Shown in pieces: positions 11,504 through 19,274 of a DNA stretch of 64,000 nt. The notes under the pieces were generated by a model that worked only from the letters and a program-made list of their open reading frames with translations, was not told where the DNA came from and did no database searches. The stretch is from Paractinoplanes abujensis (lineage in GTDB: Bacteria; Actinomycetota; Actinomycetes; Mycobacteriales; Micromonosporaceae). Every line of letters starts with the position of its first letter. The first letter of the stretch is position 1. The stretch is from NCBI RefSeq assembly GCF_014204895.1, contig NZ_JACHMF010000001.1, forward strand, positions 7,750,001 through 7,814,000, in the 5' to 3' direction. A program made the translations under genes and the position numbers.

Positions 11504-13084
11504 GTGACGCTCACCGAGCGGGTCCGCGCCTCGATCCCGCCGCAGCCCAGCCTGCGTAAGGTGTCGCTGCGCATCAAGCTGGTGGCGTCCGTCCTCATCC
11601 TGGTGTTCGCGGCGCTGACCGCGATCAGCGCCGCCAGCACGTACGCGCTGCACAACTACCTGCTCGACCGGCTCGACACGTCGCTGTCGATCTACGCGGC
11701 GACGATCGCCAAGGCGCGCCAGGGTTCCGAGATCCCCGTGCCGAGCGACTACTACGTCTCGTCCAGCAGCATCGACGGGGTGCGGCCGGACCCGCCGGTG
11801 GTGGGCGACCCCGACCTCGGCCCCGAGGACACCCCGCCCCTGGTCAAGGGTTCCGACGTGGTCAACCCGCTGCTCGGCGAGCCGTACACGGTGCGTTCGC
11901 CGAGCGGCAAGGTCGTGTGGCGGGTCGTGGTCGTCATCGACCAGTGGGGCTCGGTCATCCAGGTCGGCGAGAAGCTCTCGGTGATCGGCCTGGCGGTCAA
12001 CCAGATGGTCTGGGTCGACCTGCTGGTCGGCGTGGGCGTGCTGATCGCCCTGGCCTCGATCGGGGCCGCCATCGTGCGGCAGAGCCTGGTGCCGTTGCTG
12101 CAGATAGAACGGACCGCGGCGGCGATCGGGGCCGGTGATCTGACCCAGCGCGTGCCCGATCCGGAAGCGCACGACGGCGAACCCCAGACCGAGCTGGGCC
12201 GGCTGGCCAAGGCCCTCAACGCGATGCTGGCCCAGATCGAGGCCGCGTTCAGCGCGCGCGAGCAGTCGGAGGCGGCCGCCCGGGCCGCCGAGGCGGTCGC
12301 GGTGCAGGCGGCCGACTCCGCGCAGGCCTCCGAGGCCCGTGCGGTCGAGTCCGAGGGCAAGATGCGGCAGTTCGTGGCCGACGCCTCGCACGAGCTGCGC
12401 ACGCCGCTGACCACCATCCGCGGCTTCGCCGAGCTCTACCGCCAGGGCGCGGTGACCAACCCCGACGACGTGGCCCGGCTGGTGCGCCGGATCGAGGACG
12501 AGGCGGCCCGGATGGGCCTGCTCGTGGAGGATCTGCTGCTGCTGGCCCGGCTCGACCGCGAGCGCCCGCTCACGCTGGGCCCGGTCGAGCTGCCGGTGCT
12601 CGCGCTCGACGCGGTGCAGGCGGCCGAGGCGACCGCCCCCGAGCGCACGATCGAGCTCGAGGTCCGCGACCAGCCCGAGCAGCTGGTGGCGTACGGCGAC
12701 GACGCCCGGCTGCGCCAGGTGATCGGTAACCTGATGACCAATGCGCTGGTCCATACCCCGGCCGAGGCCACGATCACGCTGCGGCTCTACGCCGAGTCGG
12801 GCGACCGCGCGGTGGTGGAGGTGTCCGACACCGGGCCCGGGCTCTCGCCGCAGCAGAAGGAACACGTGTTCGAGCGGTTCTACCGCGCCGACGAGGCCCG
12901 CACCCGCAACACCGAGCGCGCCGCCACCGGCACGGGGCTGGGCCTGGCGATCGTGGCGGCAATCGTCAGGTCGCACCAAGGAACCGTCGAGGTGATCAGC
13001 GAACCAGGGCAGGGAGCCACGTTCCGCGTGTCTTTGCCTACCCTAAATGCGGATAAAGGCTTCACAGAAAACATCCAGGCCTGA
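11504..13084 (+). CDS. mprB: Sensor histidine kinase, MprB-like
   Basis: This 526-residue membrane kinase starts at a GTG. Transmembrane helix 1 is near residues 25-46 and helix 2 near 168-190. They bracket an external sensor of about 120 residues. HAMP follows near 192-245, then an Ala/Glu-rich coiled coil (about 250-285), the H box VADASHELRTPLTTIRGF with H296, and a HATPase domain with N box IGNLMTNALVHTP, DTGPGLS and GTGLGLAIV. It would phosphorylate the regulator encoded just upstream. The pair probably senses envelope stress, by analogy with MprAB; the actual signal is not visible. Confidence 0.93.
   Translation: MTLTERVRASIPPQPSLRKVSLRIKLVASVLILVFAALTAISAASTYALHNYLLDRLDTSLSIYAATIAKARQGSEIPVPSDYYVSSSSIDGVRPDPPVVGDPDLGPEDTPPLVKGSDVVNPLLGEPYTVRSPSGKVVWRVVVVIDQWGSVIQVGEKLSVIGLAVNQMVWVDLLVGVGVLIALASIGAAIVRQSLVPLLQIERTAAAIGAGDLTQRVPDPEAHDGEPQTELGRLAKALNAMLAQIEAAFSAREQSEAAARAAEAVAVQAADSAQASEARAVESEGKMRQFVADASHELRTPLTTIRGFAELYRQGAVTNPDDVARLVRRIEDEAARMGLLVEDLLLLARLDRERPLTLGPVELPVLALDAVQAAEATAPERTIELEVRDQPEQLVAYGDDARLRQVIGNLMTNALVHTPAEATITLRLYAESGDRAVVEVSDTGPGLSPQQKEHVFERFYRADEARTRNTERAATGTGLGLAIVAAIVRSHQGTVEVISEPGQGATFRVSLPTLNADKGFTENIQA
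13061..13078 (+). promoter_or_regulatory. Candidate response-regulator box upstream of the HtrA gene
   Basis: TTCACAGAAAACATCCAG matches the box at 10717-10734 at 15 of 18 positions and has the same 11-bp repeat spacing. It overlaps the last codons of the kinase gene and lies 46 bp before the ATG of the protease gene, the same distance as at the regulator gene. Confidence 0.6.
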
Positions 13085-13123
13085 CACAGGTCGGTCCGAG
13101 AGGTACGGGGCAAGGTTGTGGGC

Positions 13124-14704
13124 ATGAACGAGAACGAGACCGACCCGCGACCCGCGGACGCCTCCTCTGAGAGCAGCAGCCCGGAGCGGGGACAGTCTGA
13201 GCAGCCGACCGCCGCGCTGCCCGCCGCTGCCCCGCAGCCGGCGGCGCCGCAGGCCCCCCAGTGGGCCCGGCCGGTGTCGAGCGCTCCCCAGCCGGGCGGC
13301 GCTCCCCAGGCAGCCCCCCAATCGGGTGTTCCGCAGTCCGGCGTCCCCCAGGCCGCCCCGCAGTCCGGTGTTCCGGTGACGGGTCCGCCCGGTGCTCAGT
13401 GGCCGCACCAGTCGCCCTGGCAGCAGCCGGGCTACCAGCAGCCCTATCCCGGTTACGGTCAGCAGCCCGGCTACGGCCAGCAGCATGCCGCCTACAACCC
13501 CGGATGGGCGCAGACCCAGACCCAGACGCAGCCGCTCGGCACCGAGGGCCAGCCCTGGACCCCGACGGCCGACGGCCAGCCCGCCTGGGCCCTGCCGGTC
13601 GACCAGCAGCCGCAGCGCAACCCCGGTCGTGGCCGCAAGATCTTCGTGGCCGGCGCCGCCGCGGTACTGATCGCGCTGGGCGCGGGCGGGGTCGGCGCGG
13701 CCACCGCGCTCGCCTTCGACGACGACGGCGCGTCGCCCGCGGTGCAGACCGGCAATTCCTCGGTCACCCGCGTGGTCGACCGCTCGTCGCTGGCCCAGAT
13801 CGCCGCGGCCGTGCAGGACAGCGTCGTCTCGATCACCACCGGCAGCGGCGAGGGCTCCGGCGTCGTGATCTCGGGCGACGGTTACATCGTGACCAACAAC
13901 CACGTGGTGGCGGGCGCCCAGGCCGACAAGGTCACCGTGATCTTCGCCGACGGCAAGAAGGCCAGCGCGTCGATCGTCGGCACCGACGAGCGCACCGACC
14001 TGGCCGTCGTCAAGGTCACCGGGGTCTCCGACCTCAAGCCGGCCACCTTCGGCAGCAGCGCCAAGATGCAGGTGGGCGACACCGTGCTGGCGATCGGCAG
14101 CCCGCTCGGCCTGGAAGGCTCGGTCACGGCGGGCATCGTCAGCGCCAAGGACCGCACGATCCAGTCCGGCAGCGACGGCGGCGGCCAGCAGGAGAGCCCG
14201 TTCGGCTCGCAGCAGCAGGGCGGCGCCACGACCACGATGTCGGGCCTGCTGCAGACCGACGCCCCGATCAACCCCGGCAACTCGGGCGGGGCCCTGGTCA
14301 ACACCAACGGCGAGATCATCGGCATCAACTCGGCCATCGCCACCCAGGGCCAGGGCACGGGCAACATCGGCCTGGGCTTCGCGATCCCCAGCGACAAGGC
14401 CAAGCAGGTGGTCGACGACCTGATGGCGGGCAAAAAGGTCAGCCACCCGGCGCTCGGGGTCAGCGTGACCGAGGCCGAGAACGGTGGCGCCCTGGTGAGC
14501 CAGGTCACGCCGAACAGCGCGGCGGCCAAGGCCGGGCTCGAGCAGGGTGACGTGATCACCTCGGCCGACGGCAAGAACATCGGTGACTCCGACGACCTGG
14601 TGGCGGCGGTCCAGTCCGGCGCGGTCGGTCAGAAGATGACGCTGGACTTCACCCGCGGCGGTGAGAAGAAGCAGGTCACGGTCACTTTGGCCGAGGCCCA
14701 GTAA
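13124..14704 (+). CDS. pepD: HtrA/DegP-type membrane-anchored serine protease with PDZ domain (PepD-like)
   Basis: This is a 526-residue S1C protease. A long Pro/Gln-rich cytoplasmic arm (about 1-165) precedes one membrane helix (about 170-198). The extracytoplasmic trypsin-like domain has catalytic H260 (VTNNHVVAG), D292 (TDERTDLAVV) and S387 (NPGNSGGAL), and a PDZ domain follows from about residue 445 (GALVSQVTPNSAAAKAGL). The ATG at 13124 is preferred over a GTG six bases earlier because it is better spaced from an AAGG. It follows the kinase gene by 39 bp, matching mycobacterial mprAB-pepD. A role in envelope protein quality control is likely. A terminator lies 10 bp downstream. Confidence 0.94.
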   Translation: MNENETDPRPADASSESSSPERGQSEQPTAALPAAAPQPAAPQAPQWARPVSSAPQPGGAPQAAPQSGVPQSGVPQAAPQSGVPVTGPPGAQWPHQSPWQQPGYQQPYPGYGQQPGYGQQHAAYNPGWAQTQTQTQPLGTEGQPWTPTADGQPAWALPVDQQPQRNPGRGRKIFVAGAAAVLIALGAGGVGAATALAFDDDGASPAVQTGNSSVTRVVDRSSLAQIAAAVQDSVVSITTGSGEGSGVVISGDGYIVTNNHVVAGAQADKVTVIFADGKKASASIVGTDERTDLAVVKVTGVSDLKPATFGSSAKMQVGDTVLAIGSPLGLEGSVTAGIVSAKDRTIQSGSDGGGQQESPFGSQQQGGATTTMSGLLQTDAPINPGNSGGALVNTNGEIIGINSAIATQGQGTGNIGLGFAIPSDKAKQVVDDLMAGKKVSHPALGVSVTEAENGGALVSQVTPNSAAAKAGLEQGDVITSADGKNIGDSDDLVAAVQSGAVGQKMTLDFTRGGEKKQVTVTLAEAQ

Positions 14705-14714
14705 GGAACGCTGC

Positions 14715-14753
14715 GGCGGGTGGTGTGACAAGGGGGTTGTCACGCCGCCCGCC
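14715..14753 (+). terminator. Terminator after the HtrA gene
   Basis: A 17-bp stem (including two G-T pairs) is closed by a GGGGG loop, with inner arms GTGACAA/TTGTCAC. It starts 10 bp after the protease stop and is followed by GTACGTTTGTT. It separates the two-component/protease cluster from the large membrane protein gene. Confidence 0.8.
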
Positions 14754-14873
14754 GTACGTTTGTTCGGCGCTAATCTCCGACTTACGGAGGAATCCGCGCT
14801 TTTCCCCCGCCGGGACTCGCCATCGCGCAGGCAAACCGCCTAATCTCCATTCGCCATCGGCGGTACCCCGGCA

Positions 14874-17800
14874 GTGAGAGGCACCAGGTTGACCTACGTC
14901 GAGACCCGCGGGAACGTGTGGGAAGCGCTGGCGGGTCGCGCCCCCGGTGAGCCCTCCGGCCCCGCCGATCCCGGGCTGTGGGGCGCGGTCGTCGACCGCC
15001 TCAATCCCACCAGCGCCCGCCCCGTGCTCCGCGCCGGCGTGGAATACGTGCAGCTCACCAGCGCCCGCGGGGGCGACTACATCATGCTGCGCTCGCCCGA
15101 CGACGGTGAGCGCGCCAGCTATCTGCGGCTGACTCCCGAGGAGTGGGAGCTCGCGCTGCTGATGGACGGCGAGCACACGGTGGCCCGTTTGGTCGCCGAG
15201 TTCGCCCGCATCGCCGGCCGGCTCGCCCCCGACCAGGTCCGCCGTGTGGTGGCCGACCTGGCCGGCAATCGCATGCTCGACGAACTGCCGATGGACGCGT
15301 TCCGTCCGCTGCAGGAGCTGCGGCGCAAACCGGTGGGGGAGCGGGTCGGCAATTCGCTGCTGGCCGCCGCCCGGGGCCGCCGCATGCTGCTGCTCAACGT
15401 CGACAGCCTGGTCTCGGTGCTCTACCGCGCGGGCGGGCGGCTGTTCTTCAACAAGGTCGTCGGCATCCTCACCGCCGTGCTCGGCGTGCTCGGCCTGGGC
15501 CTGTTCGTCGCCACCTGGACGCGGGGCAGCCGCTCGCTGTTCCTGACCGGCGATTCCTACCTGTACGGCGCGCTCACCCTGATCCTGCTCAACGTCGTCG
15601 TCGTGGTCGTCCGCGAATACGCCCGCGCGATGGCGGCCAAACACGCCGGCCGTGAGGTGCCCGCCGCCGGGTTCCTCGTCTGGTTCGGACTGCCGTCGTT
15701 GTTCGTCGACACCAGCGACGTCTGGATGGCCGGGCGCCGCGCCCGCATGCTGGCCTCGGCGGCCGGGCCGCTCAGCGCGCTGCTGCTGGCCGGGCTGGCC
15801 CAACTGGCCGGGCTGGCCCTGCCCGCGACCGCCGACCTGGCCTTCAAGCTCGCGTTCCTCTGCTACCTGAGCGCGTTCGTGCACCTCAGCCCGCTGCTCC
15901 CGCTCGACGGGCAATACCTGCTGATGAACTGGCTGGAGGTGCCGCAGCTGCGCAACCGGGCGCTGGCCTGGGTGGGCGGGCGCCTGCGGGGCCGTCCGCC
16001 GCAGTGGGGCAAGCTCGACCGCGAGGGCCGCCTCATCGCCCTGTACGGCTTCCTGGCCGTCTGCTGGCTGGCCGCTGCGGCCAACGTGGCCGTCCGCCTC
16101 TGGGAGGACAGGCTCTCCGGCGTGGCCACCGGCCTGTGGCACGAGGGTGTCACCGGCGCCCTGCTGCTGGTGGCCATCACGCTCGGCCTGGCCGCCCCGA
16201 TCGTCTACTTCCTCGTCGGCCGGTTCACCCGATGGTGGGGCCTGTCCCGGCTGCGCCGTGCCGAGAACGACCGCGAGGCCGACAGTCCGCGCCGCCTGGC
16301 CGCGCTGCGCGCCTCCGACCTCGGCGGCCTGCCCGAACCCGCACTGCAGGGCCTGGCCTCCCGGGCCCGCTGGATGCACCCGCCGACCGGCCGCCAGATC
16401 GTCCTGGCCGGCGCCGCCCAGCAAGCCGTCTACGTGGTTGTGGAGGGCGCGCTGGAGGCCCGCCGGCCCGGCGACCCGCCCGGCACGATCCGCCACCACG
16501 TCGGCCCCGGCGCCGTGGTCGGCCTGGTCAACGCGGTCACCGGCCGGTCCACCCAGCTCGACTGGCACACCGCCGGCACGACCCTGCTGTCGATCCCGAC
16601 CGCCACCGTGGCCACCGTGGTCGGCCCCCTGCCCGGTCCGCCGCCGCACGACCGGGCCGAGGCCGAGGCGTTGTTCGCCGACACCCCCGCGCTGGCCGGC
16701 CTGGCCACCGATCAGCGGCTCGCCCTGATCGCTTCGGCCCACCCGGTCGATCTGGACCCGGGCGCGCCGGTGATCCTGCCCGGCCCCACCCATGCGGTGG
16801 TGGTCGAGTCCGGTGTGATCGCCCTGCCCGACGGCGTCGAGCTGCGCCGCGGCACCCTGGTCGGCCCGGTCGGCGACGGCAGCCCCGGCATGGTGGCCCA
16901 GACCATCACCCCCGTACGGCTGTGGGTCCTGCCCGACGCCTCCGATCTGCCACCGCTGGTGGGCGCCACCCACCGGCCCGGCTCGCCGATGCCCGTCGTC
17001 ACGGCCAAGGGGTCGCTGCGCCCCGGCTCCCCGCGCGGTGCGGCCTACCCGCCGCTGACCATTCCGCCCGGCCCGCCCGACGGCCACGACAACCCTGAGG
17101 CCGACCGCCGGTTCGAGCGGGTGCTGACGTGGCTGGTGGTCGTGCTGCTGACCACGGCCCTGTTCCTCACCGGCCTGTCGTTCCGGCCCGGCCCGGCGTG
17201 GGCCGAGATGCCCGCCGACCGGGTGCTCCTCTCGATCGACCAGGGCCTGGTCACCGCCACCTTCGACGGCGCACCGGCCAACCTCGGCGAGGGCGCGCGG
17301 CGCTACCTCGACCAGGGCGAGGTGATCGAGGTGCCGTCCCGGGCCTCGGCCACGCTCACCTTCGCGGGCGGGGCGACGACCCTGCTCTGCGCCAACACCC
17401 GGGTCGGCATCGGCCGCCTCAGCACCGGCGGCGGCCGTGACCAGGCCCCCAAGGCGACCATCTCGCTGCAGACCGGCCGCGTGCTCGCCGGCACCGGCAG
17501 CACCAGCGGGGCGTACAAGCCGCTCGCCCTGACCGTGGACCGCAGCCAGGGCACGGTGACCAACACCGGCGCGGCCTGGTATCAGATCGAACCGGCGACG
17601 GTGATCGTCTCGTCCGGCACGGTCGCCGTCGACGGCAAGACCAGCGAGGTCGCCGGCAAGTCGCTGGGGTGCGCGGACGGCACTCCGGTGGAGGCGCCCC
17701 CGTCCAGCAGCCCCGAACCGCTGCCGAGCGAGGAGCCCCTACCGTCCGATTCGGAATCGATCAATCCGACGATCGCCCCGAGCGCGACGCCCACTCCTAC

Positions 17801-18068
17801 CGATACTGTGACTACACCGTCACAGACCGATGATCCCGGCGATGGCAACGATCCGGGACAGCCCGACGACGACCCCACCACCGCCCCCACGATCCGCCCG
17901 ACGACGCGTCCCACCACGCCGCCCGCGACCACCCGGCCGCCGGCGCCCACCCAGACCCCGCCCAGGACCACCGCGCCGCCCGCCACGACGCCGCCCGCCA
18001 CCACCGCCCCGCCGCCGGAGGAGACCCCGCCGCCGGGGCCGGAGCAGGGGTCGACAGCGCCGAACTGA
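14874..18068 (+). CDS. Degenerate M50 (site-2-protease-like) membrane protein fused to cNMP-binding-like and FecR-like domains
   Basis: The product has about 1064 residues. Residues 55-140 look PqqD/winged-helix-like. Six membrane helices lie between about 190 and 450. The second contains VVREYARAMAAKHAG where M50 proteases carry HExxH; here both histidines are arginine (R247, R251) while E248 remains. The later LLPLDGQYLL (D345) still matches the family's second motif. Two cyclic-nucleotide-binding-like beta domains follow (about 480-580 and 598-690), then a seventh helix (748-770), a FecR-like beta domain (about 780-925) and a secreted-type Pro/Thr tail. The frame starts at GTG 14874; a TTG at 14889 after GAGAGG is an alternative. 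It is probably a non-catalytic sensor or scaffold, which is inference. Confidence 0.88.
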   Translation: MRGTRLTYVETRGNVWEALAGRAPGEPSGPADPGLWGAVVDRLNPTSARPVLRAGVEYVQLTSARGGDYIMLRSPDDGERASYLRLTPEEWELALLMDGEHTVARLVAEFARIAGRLAPDQVRRVVADLAGNRMLDELPMDAFRPLQELRRKPVGERVGNSLLAAARGRRMLLLNVDSLVSVLYRAGGRLFFNKVVGILTAVLGVLGLGLFVATWTRGSRSLFLTGDSYLYGALTLILLNVVVVVVREYARAMAAKHAGREVPAAGFLVWFGLPSLFVDTSDVWMAGRRARMLASAAGPLSALLLAGLAQLAGLALPATADLAFKLAFLCYLSAFVHLSPLLPLDGQYLLMNWLEVPQLRNRALAWVGGRLRGRPPQWGKLDREGRLIALYGFLAVCWLAAAANVAVRLWEDRLSGVATGLWHEGVTGALLLVAITLGLAAPIVYFLVGRFTRWWGLSRLRRAENDREADSPRRLAALRASDLGGLPEPALQGLASRARWMHPPTGRQIVLAGAAQQAVYVVVEGALEARRPGDPPGTIRHHVGPGAVVGLVNAVTGRSTQLDWHTAGTTLLSIPTATVATVVGPLPGPPPHDRAEAEALFADTPALAGLATDQRLALIASAHPVDLDPGAPVILPGPTHAVVVESGVIALPDGVELRRGTLVGPVGDGSPGMVAQTITPVRLWVLPDASDLPPLVGATHRPGSPMPVVTAKGSLRPGSPRGAAYPPLTIPPGPPDGHDNPEADRRFERVLTWLVVVLLTTALFLTGLSFRPGPAWAEMPADRVLLSIDQGLVTATFDGAPANLGEGARRYLDQGEVIEVPSRASATLTFAGGATTLLCANTRVGIGRLSTGGGRDQAPKATISLQTGRVLAGTGSTSGAYKPLALTVDRSQGTVTNTGAAWYQIEPATVIVSSGTVAVDGKTSEVAGKSLGCADGTPVEAPPSSSPEPLPSEEPLPSDSESINPTIAPSATPTPTDTVTTPSQTDDPGDGNDPGQPDDDPTTAPTIRPTTRPTTPPATTRPPAPTQTPPRTTAPPATTPPATTAPPPEETPPPGPEQGSTAPN

Positions 18069-18099
18069 TGGGGAGCGGCCCCCTTCGTCAGGAGGTTCG

Positions 18100-18315
18100 A
18101 TGCTCTGCTGGTTCTGCGCCGAGTCGGCCCGGGCGAGCTGCCGCTTCTGCGGCCGCGGCGTCTGCGCCGAACACGCCCGCTTCGGCCCCTACCTGCTGCA
18201 GGTGAGCCGGTCCGAGACCCGGCGCCGGGCGGAGGCGCTGGTGGTGGACGACGCGGTGCAGTGCGGCACGTGCCGGCCCCGTCCGCACGCGGTGGCGATG
18301 CCCGAACTGGACTGA
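18100..18315 (+). CDS. Small zinc-finger protein
   Basis: This 71-residue protein has a strong Shine-Dalgarno GGAGG at 18091-18095. Its N-terminus MLCWFCAESARASCRFCGRG gives CxxC-x7-CxxC spacing, followed by CAEH and a later CGTC, consistent with a B-box/DUF2180-like zinc-binding fold. No membrane segment is visible. It begins 31 bp after the large S2P-like gene and is followed closely by the EF-hand-like gene, so the three may be co-transcribed. Function is unknown. Confidence 0.82.
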   Translation: MLCWFCAESARASCRFCGRGVCAEHARFGPYLLQVSRSETRRRAEALVVDDAVQCGTCRPRPHAVAMPELD

Positions 18316-18333
18316 ACGACGTACCGTCAGGAC

Positions 18334-18828
18334 ATGGCTCGCAACGACGGCTACGAGGACCTGGGCGCCTGGTCCGAGTTCGGCACGGTGTCCGGCATGG
18401 TCGCCGCGCGCACGACGGAGAACCTCACCGAAGCCGAGGCGCACACCGGCTTCGGCGACCGTCCCGACGACCTCGACGGCCTGCCCGACATCACCGTGGG
18501 CGCGAACGTGGCCGAGGCGGTGGGCGCCCTGGACGCCGAGTTGTCCCCGCCCCCGCCGAAGGGCTACGACAACGAGGTCGACGCCGACGGCGACGGCACC
18601 CTCGACGAGGCCACCTATCGCGGCCGCCTCGACGGCGGCGTGGACATCCTGGTCGACCTCGACGACGACGGCCGCGCCGACTTCATCGGCACCGACCTCG
18701 ACCTCGACAACCGGGTCGACTACGCCGACTACGACAAGGACCGCGACGGCGTCTTCGAGAAGCGCATGTTCGACGACAACGGCGACGGCTTCCTGGACCG
18801 CGCCGCCTGGCTGCACCCGGGCAGCTGA
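18334..18828 (+). CDS. Acidic protein with EF-hand/dockerin-like calcium loops
   Basis: This 164-residue, strongly acidic protein lacks a signal peptide. Its second half contains repeated Asp-rich loops (DADGDGTLDEA, DLDDDGRADFI, DLDLDNRVDYADYDKDRDG, DDNGDGFLDRA) that match DxDxDG calcium-binding loops of EF-hand or dockerin type. The N-terminal half (about 1-85) has no recognisable motif. The start is the ATG at 18334, 18 bp after the zinc-finger gene. It probably binds Ca2+ in the cytoplasm; partner unknown. Confidence 0.85.
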   Translation: MARNDGYEDLGAWSEFGTVSGMVAARTTENLTEAEAHTGFGDRPDDLDGLPDITVGANVAEAVGALDAELSPPPPKGYDNEVDADGDGTLDEATYRGRLDGGVDILVDLDDDGRADFIGTDLDLDNRVDYADYDKDRDGVFEKRMFDDNGDGFLDRAAWLHPGS

Positions 18829-18830
18829 CC

Positions 18831-19227
18831 TTGGGCGCGCCCCGCGTCCGCAAGCTCGTCAAGGACAAGCTCAACGGCAACGAGGGCAGCTGGCTCGTCT
18901 ACCATCTCGGCGACGACGAGACCGGCTCCTGGCTGTTCCGTCCCGAAGGCGTGTGGAGCTTCGTCGATCTCGAACTCGACCTTTGGCACCGGCCGGACGA
19001 TCCTCGGTCCGTCGGCTTTGCCGACGACGACGAACTCGACGACGTAGTCGGTCGGGGGTGGGGTCACCCCGGCCGAGGCGGCTCAGACCCGCGACGAGGC
19101 TCGGCAGGTCGCCGACCTGATTCTCGACGGCGTCCATCCCTTCACGCGGGCCGCGTGGGAACGCTTCGAGGAGGCGACCGCCCGCGGGCTGCCGGCCCCC
19201 GCCGGATCTTCCTGCGGCGCACGATAG
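18831..19227 (+). pseudogene. Frameshifted DUF402-family gene
   Basis: The frame from TTG 18831 encodes a segment ending VWSFVDLELDLWHRPDD and then GFADDDELDDVV, the hallmark of DUF402 proteins. After about 19053 the reading continues only in the +1 frame: VTPAEAAQTRDEARQVADLI, then DGVHPFTRAAWERFEEA, to TAG at 19225-19227. Removing one G from the GGGGG run at 19054-19058 restores one frame. The part before WSFVDLELD also looks shorter than usual for the family, which suggests an internal deletion. It could be a true pseudogene or a homopolymer sequencing error plus an unusual short form. Confidence 0.65.
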
Positions 19228-19237
19228 GTGTGACGCT

Positions 19238-19262
19238 ATTTACAAATAAACTTAACAGTATT
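19238..19262 (+). promoter_or_regulatory. AT-rich promoter region of chitinase 1
   Basis: An unusually AT-rich patch in a GC-rich background lies just before the chitinase ATG. It contains TTAACAGT at 19252-19259, which also forms the right half of the palindrome upstream of chitinase 2 (38190-38201). A shared regulator is possible. Confidence 0.4.
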
Positions 19263-19274
19263 CATACTCTGGTC

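Noticed and set aside
14682..17087. 801-codon minus-strand frame opposite the pseudo-S2P gene
   Set aside because: Gly/Gln/Arg/His-rich antisense reading without recognisable domain; the plus-strand frame has helices and domain motifs.
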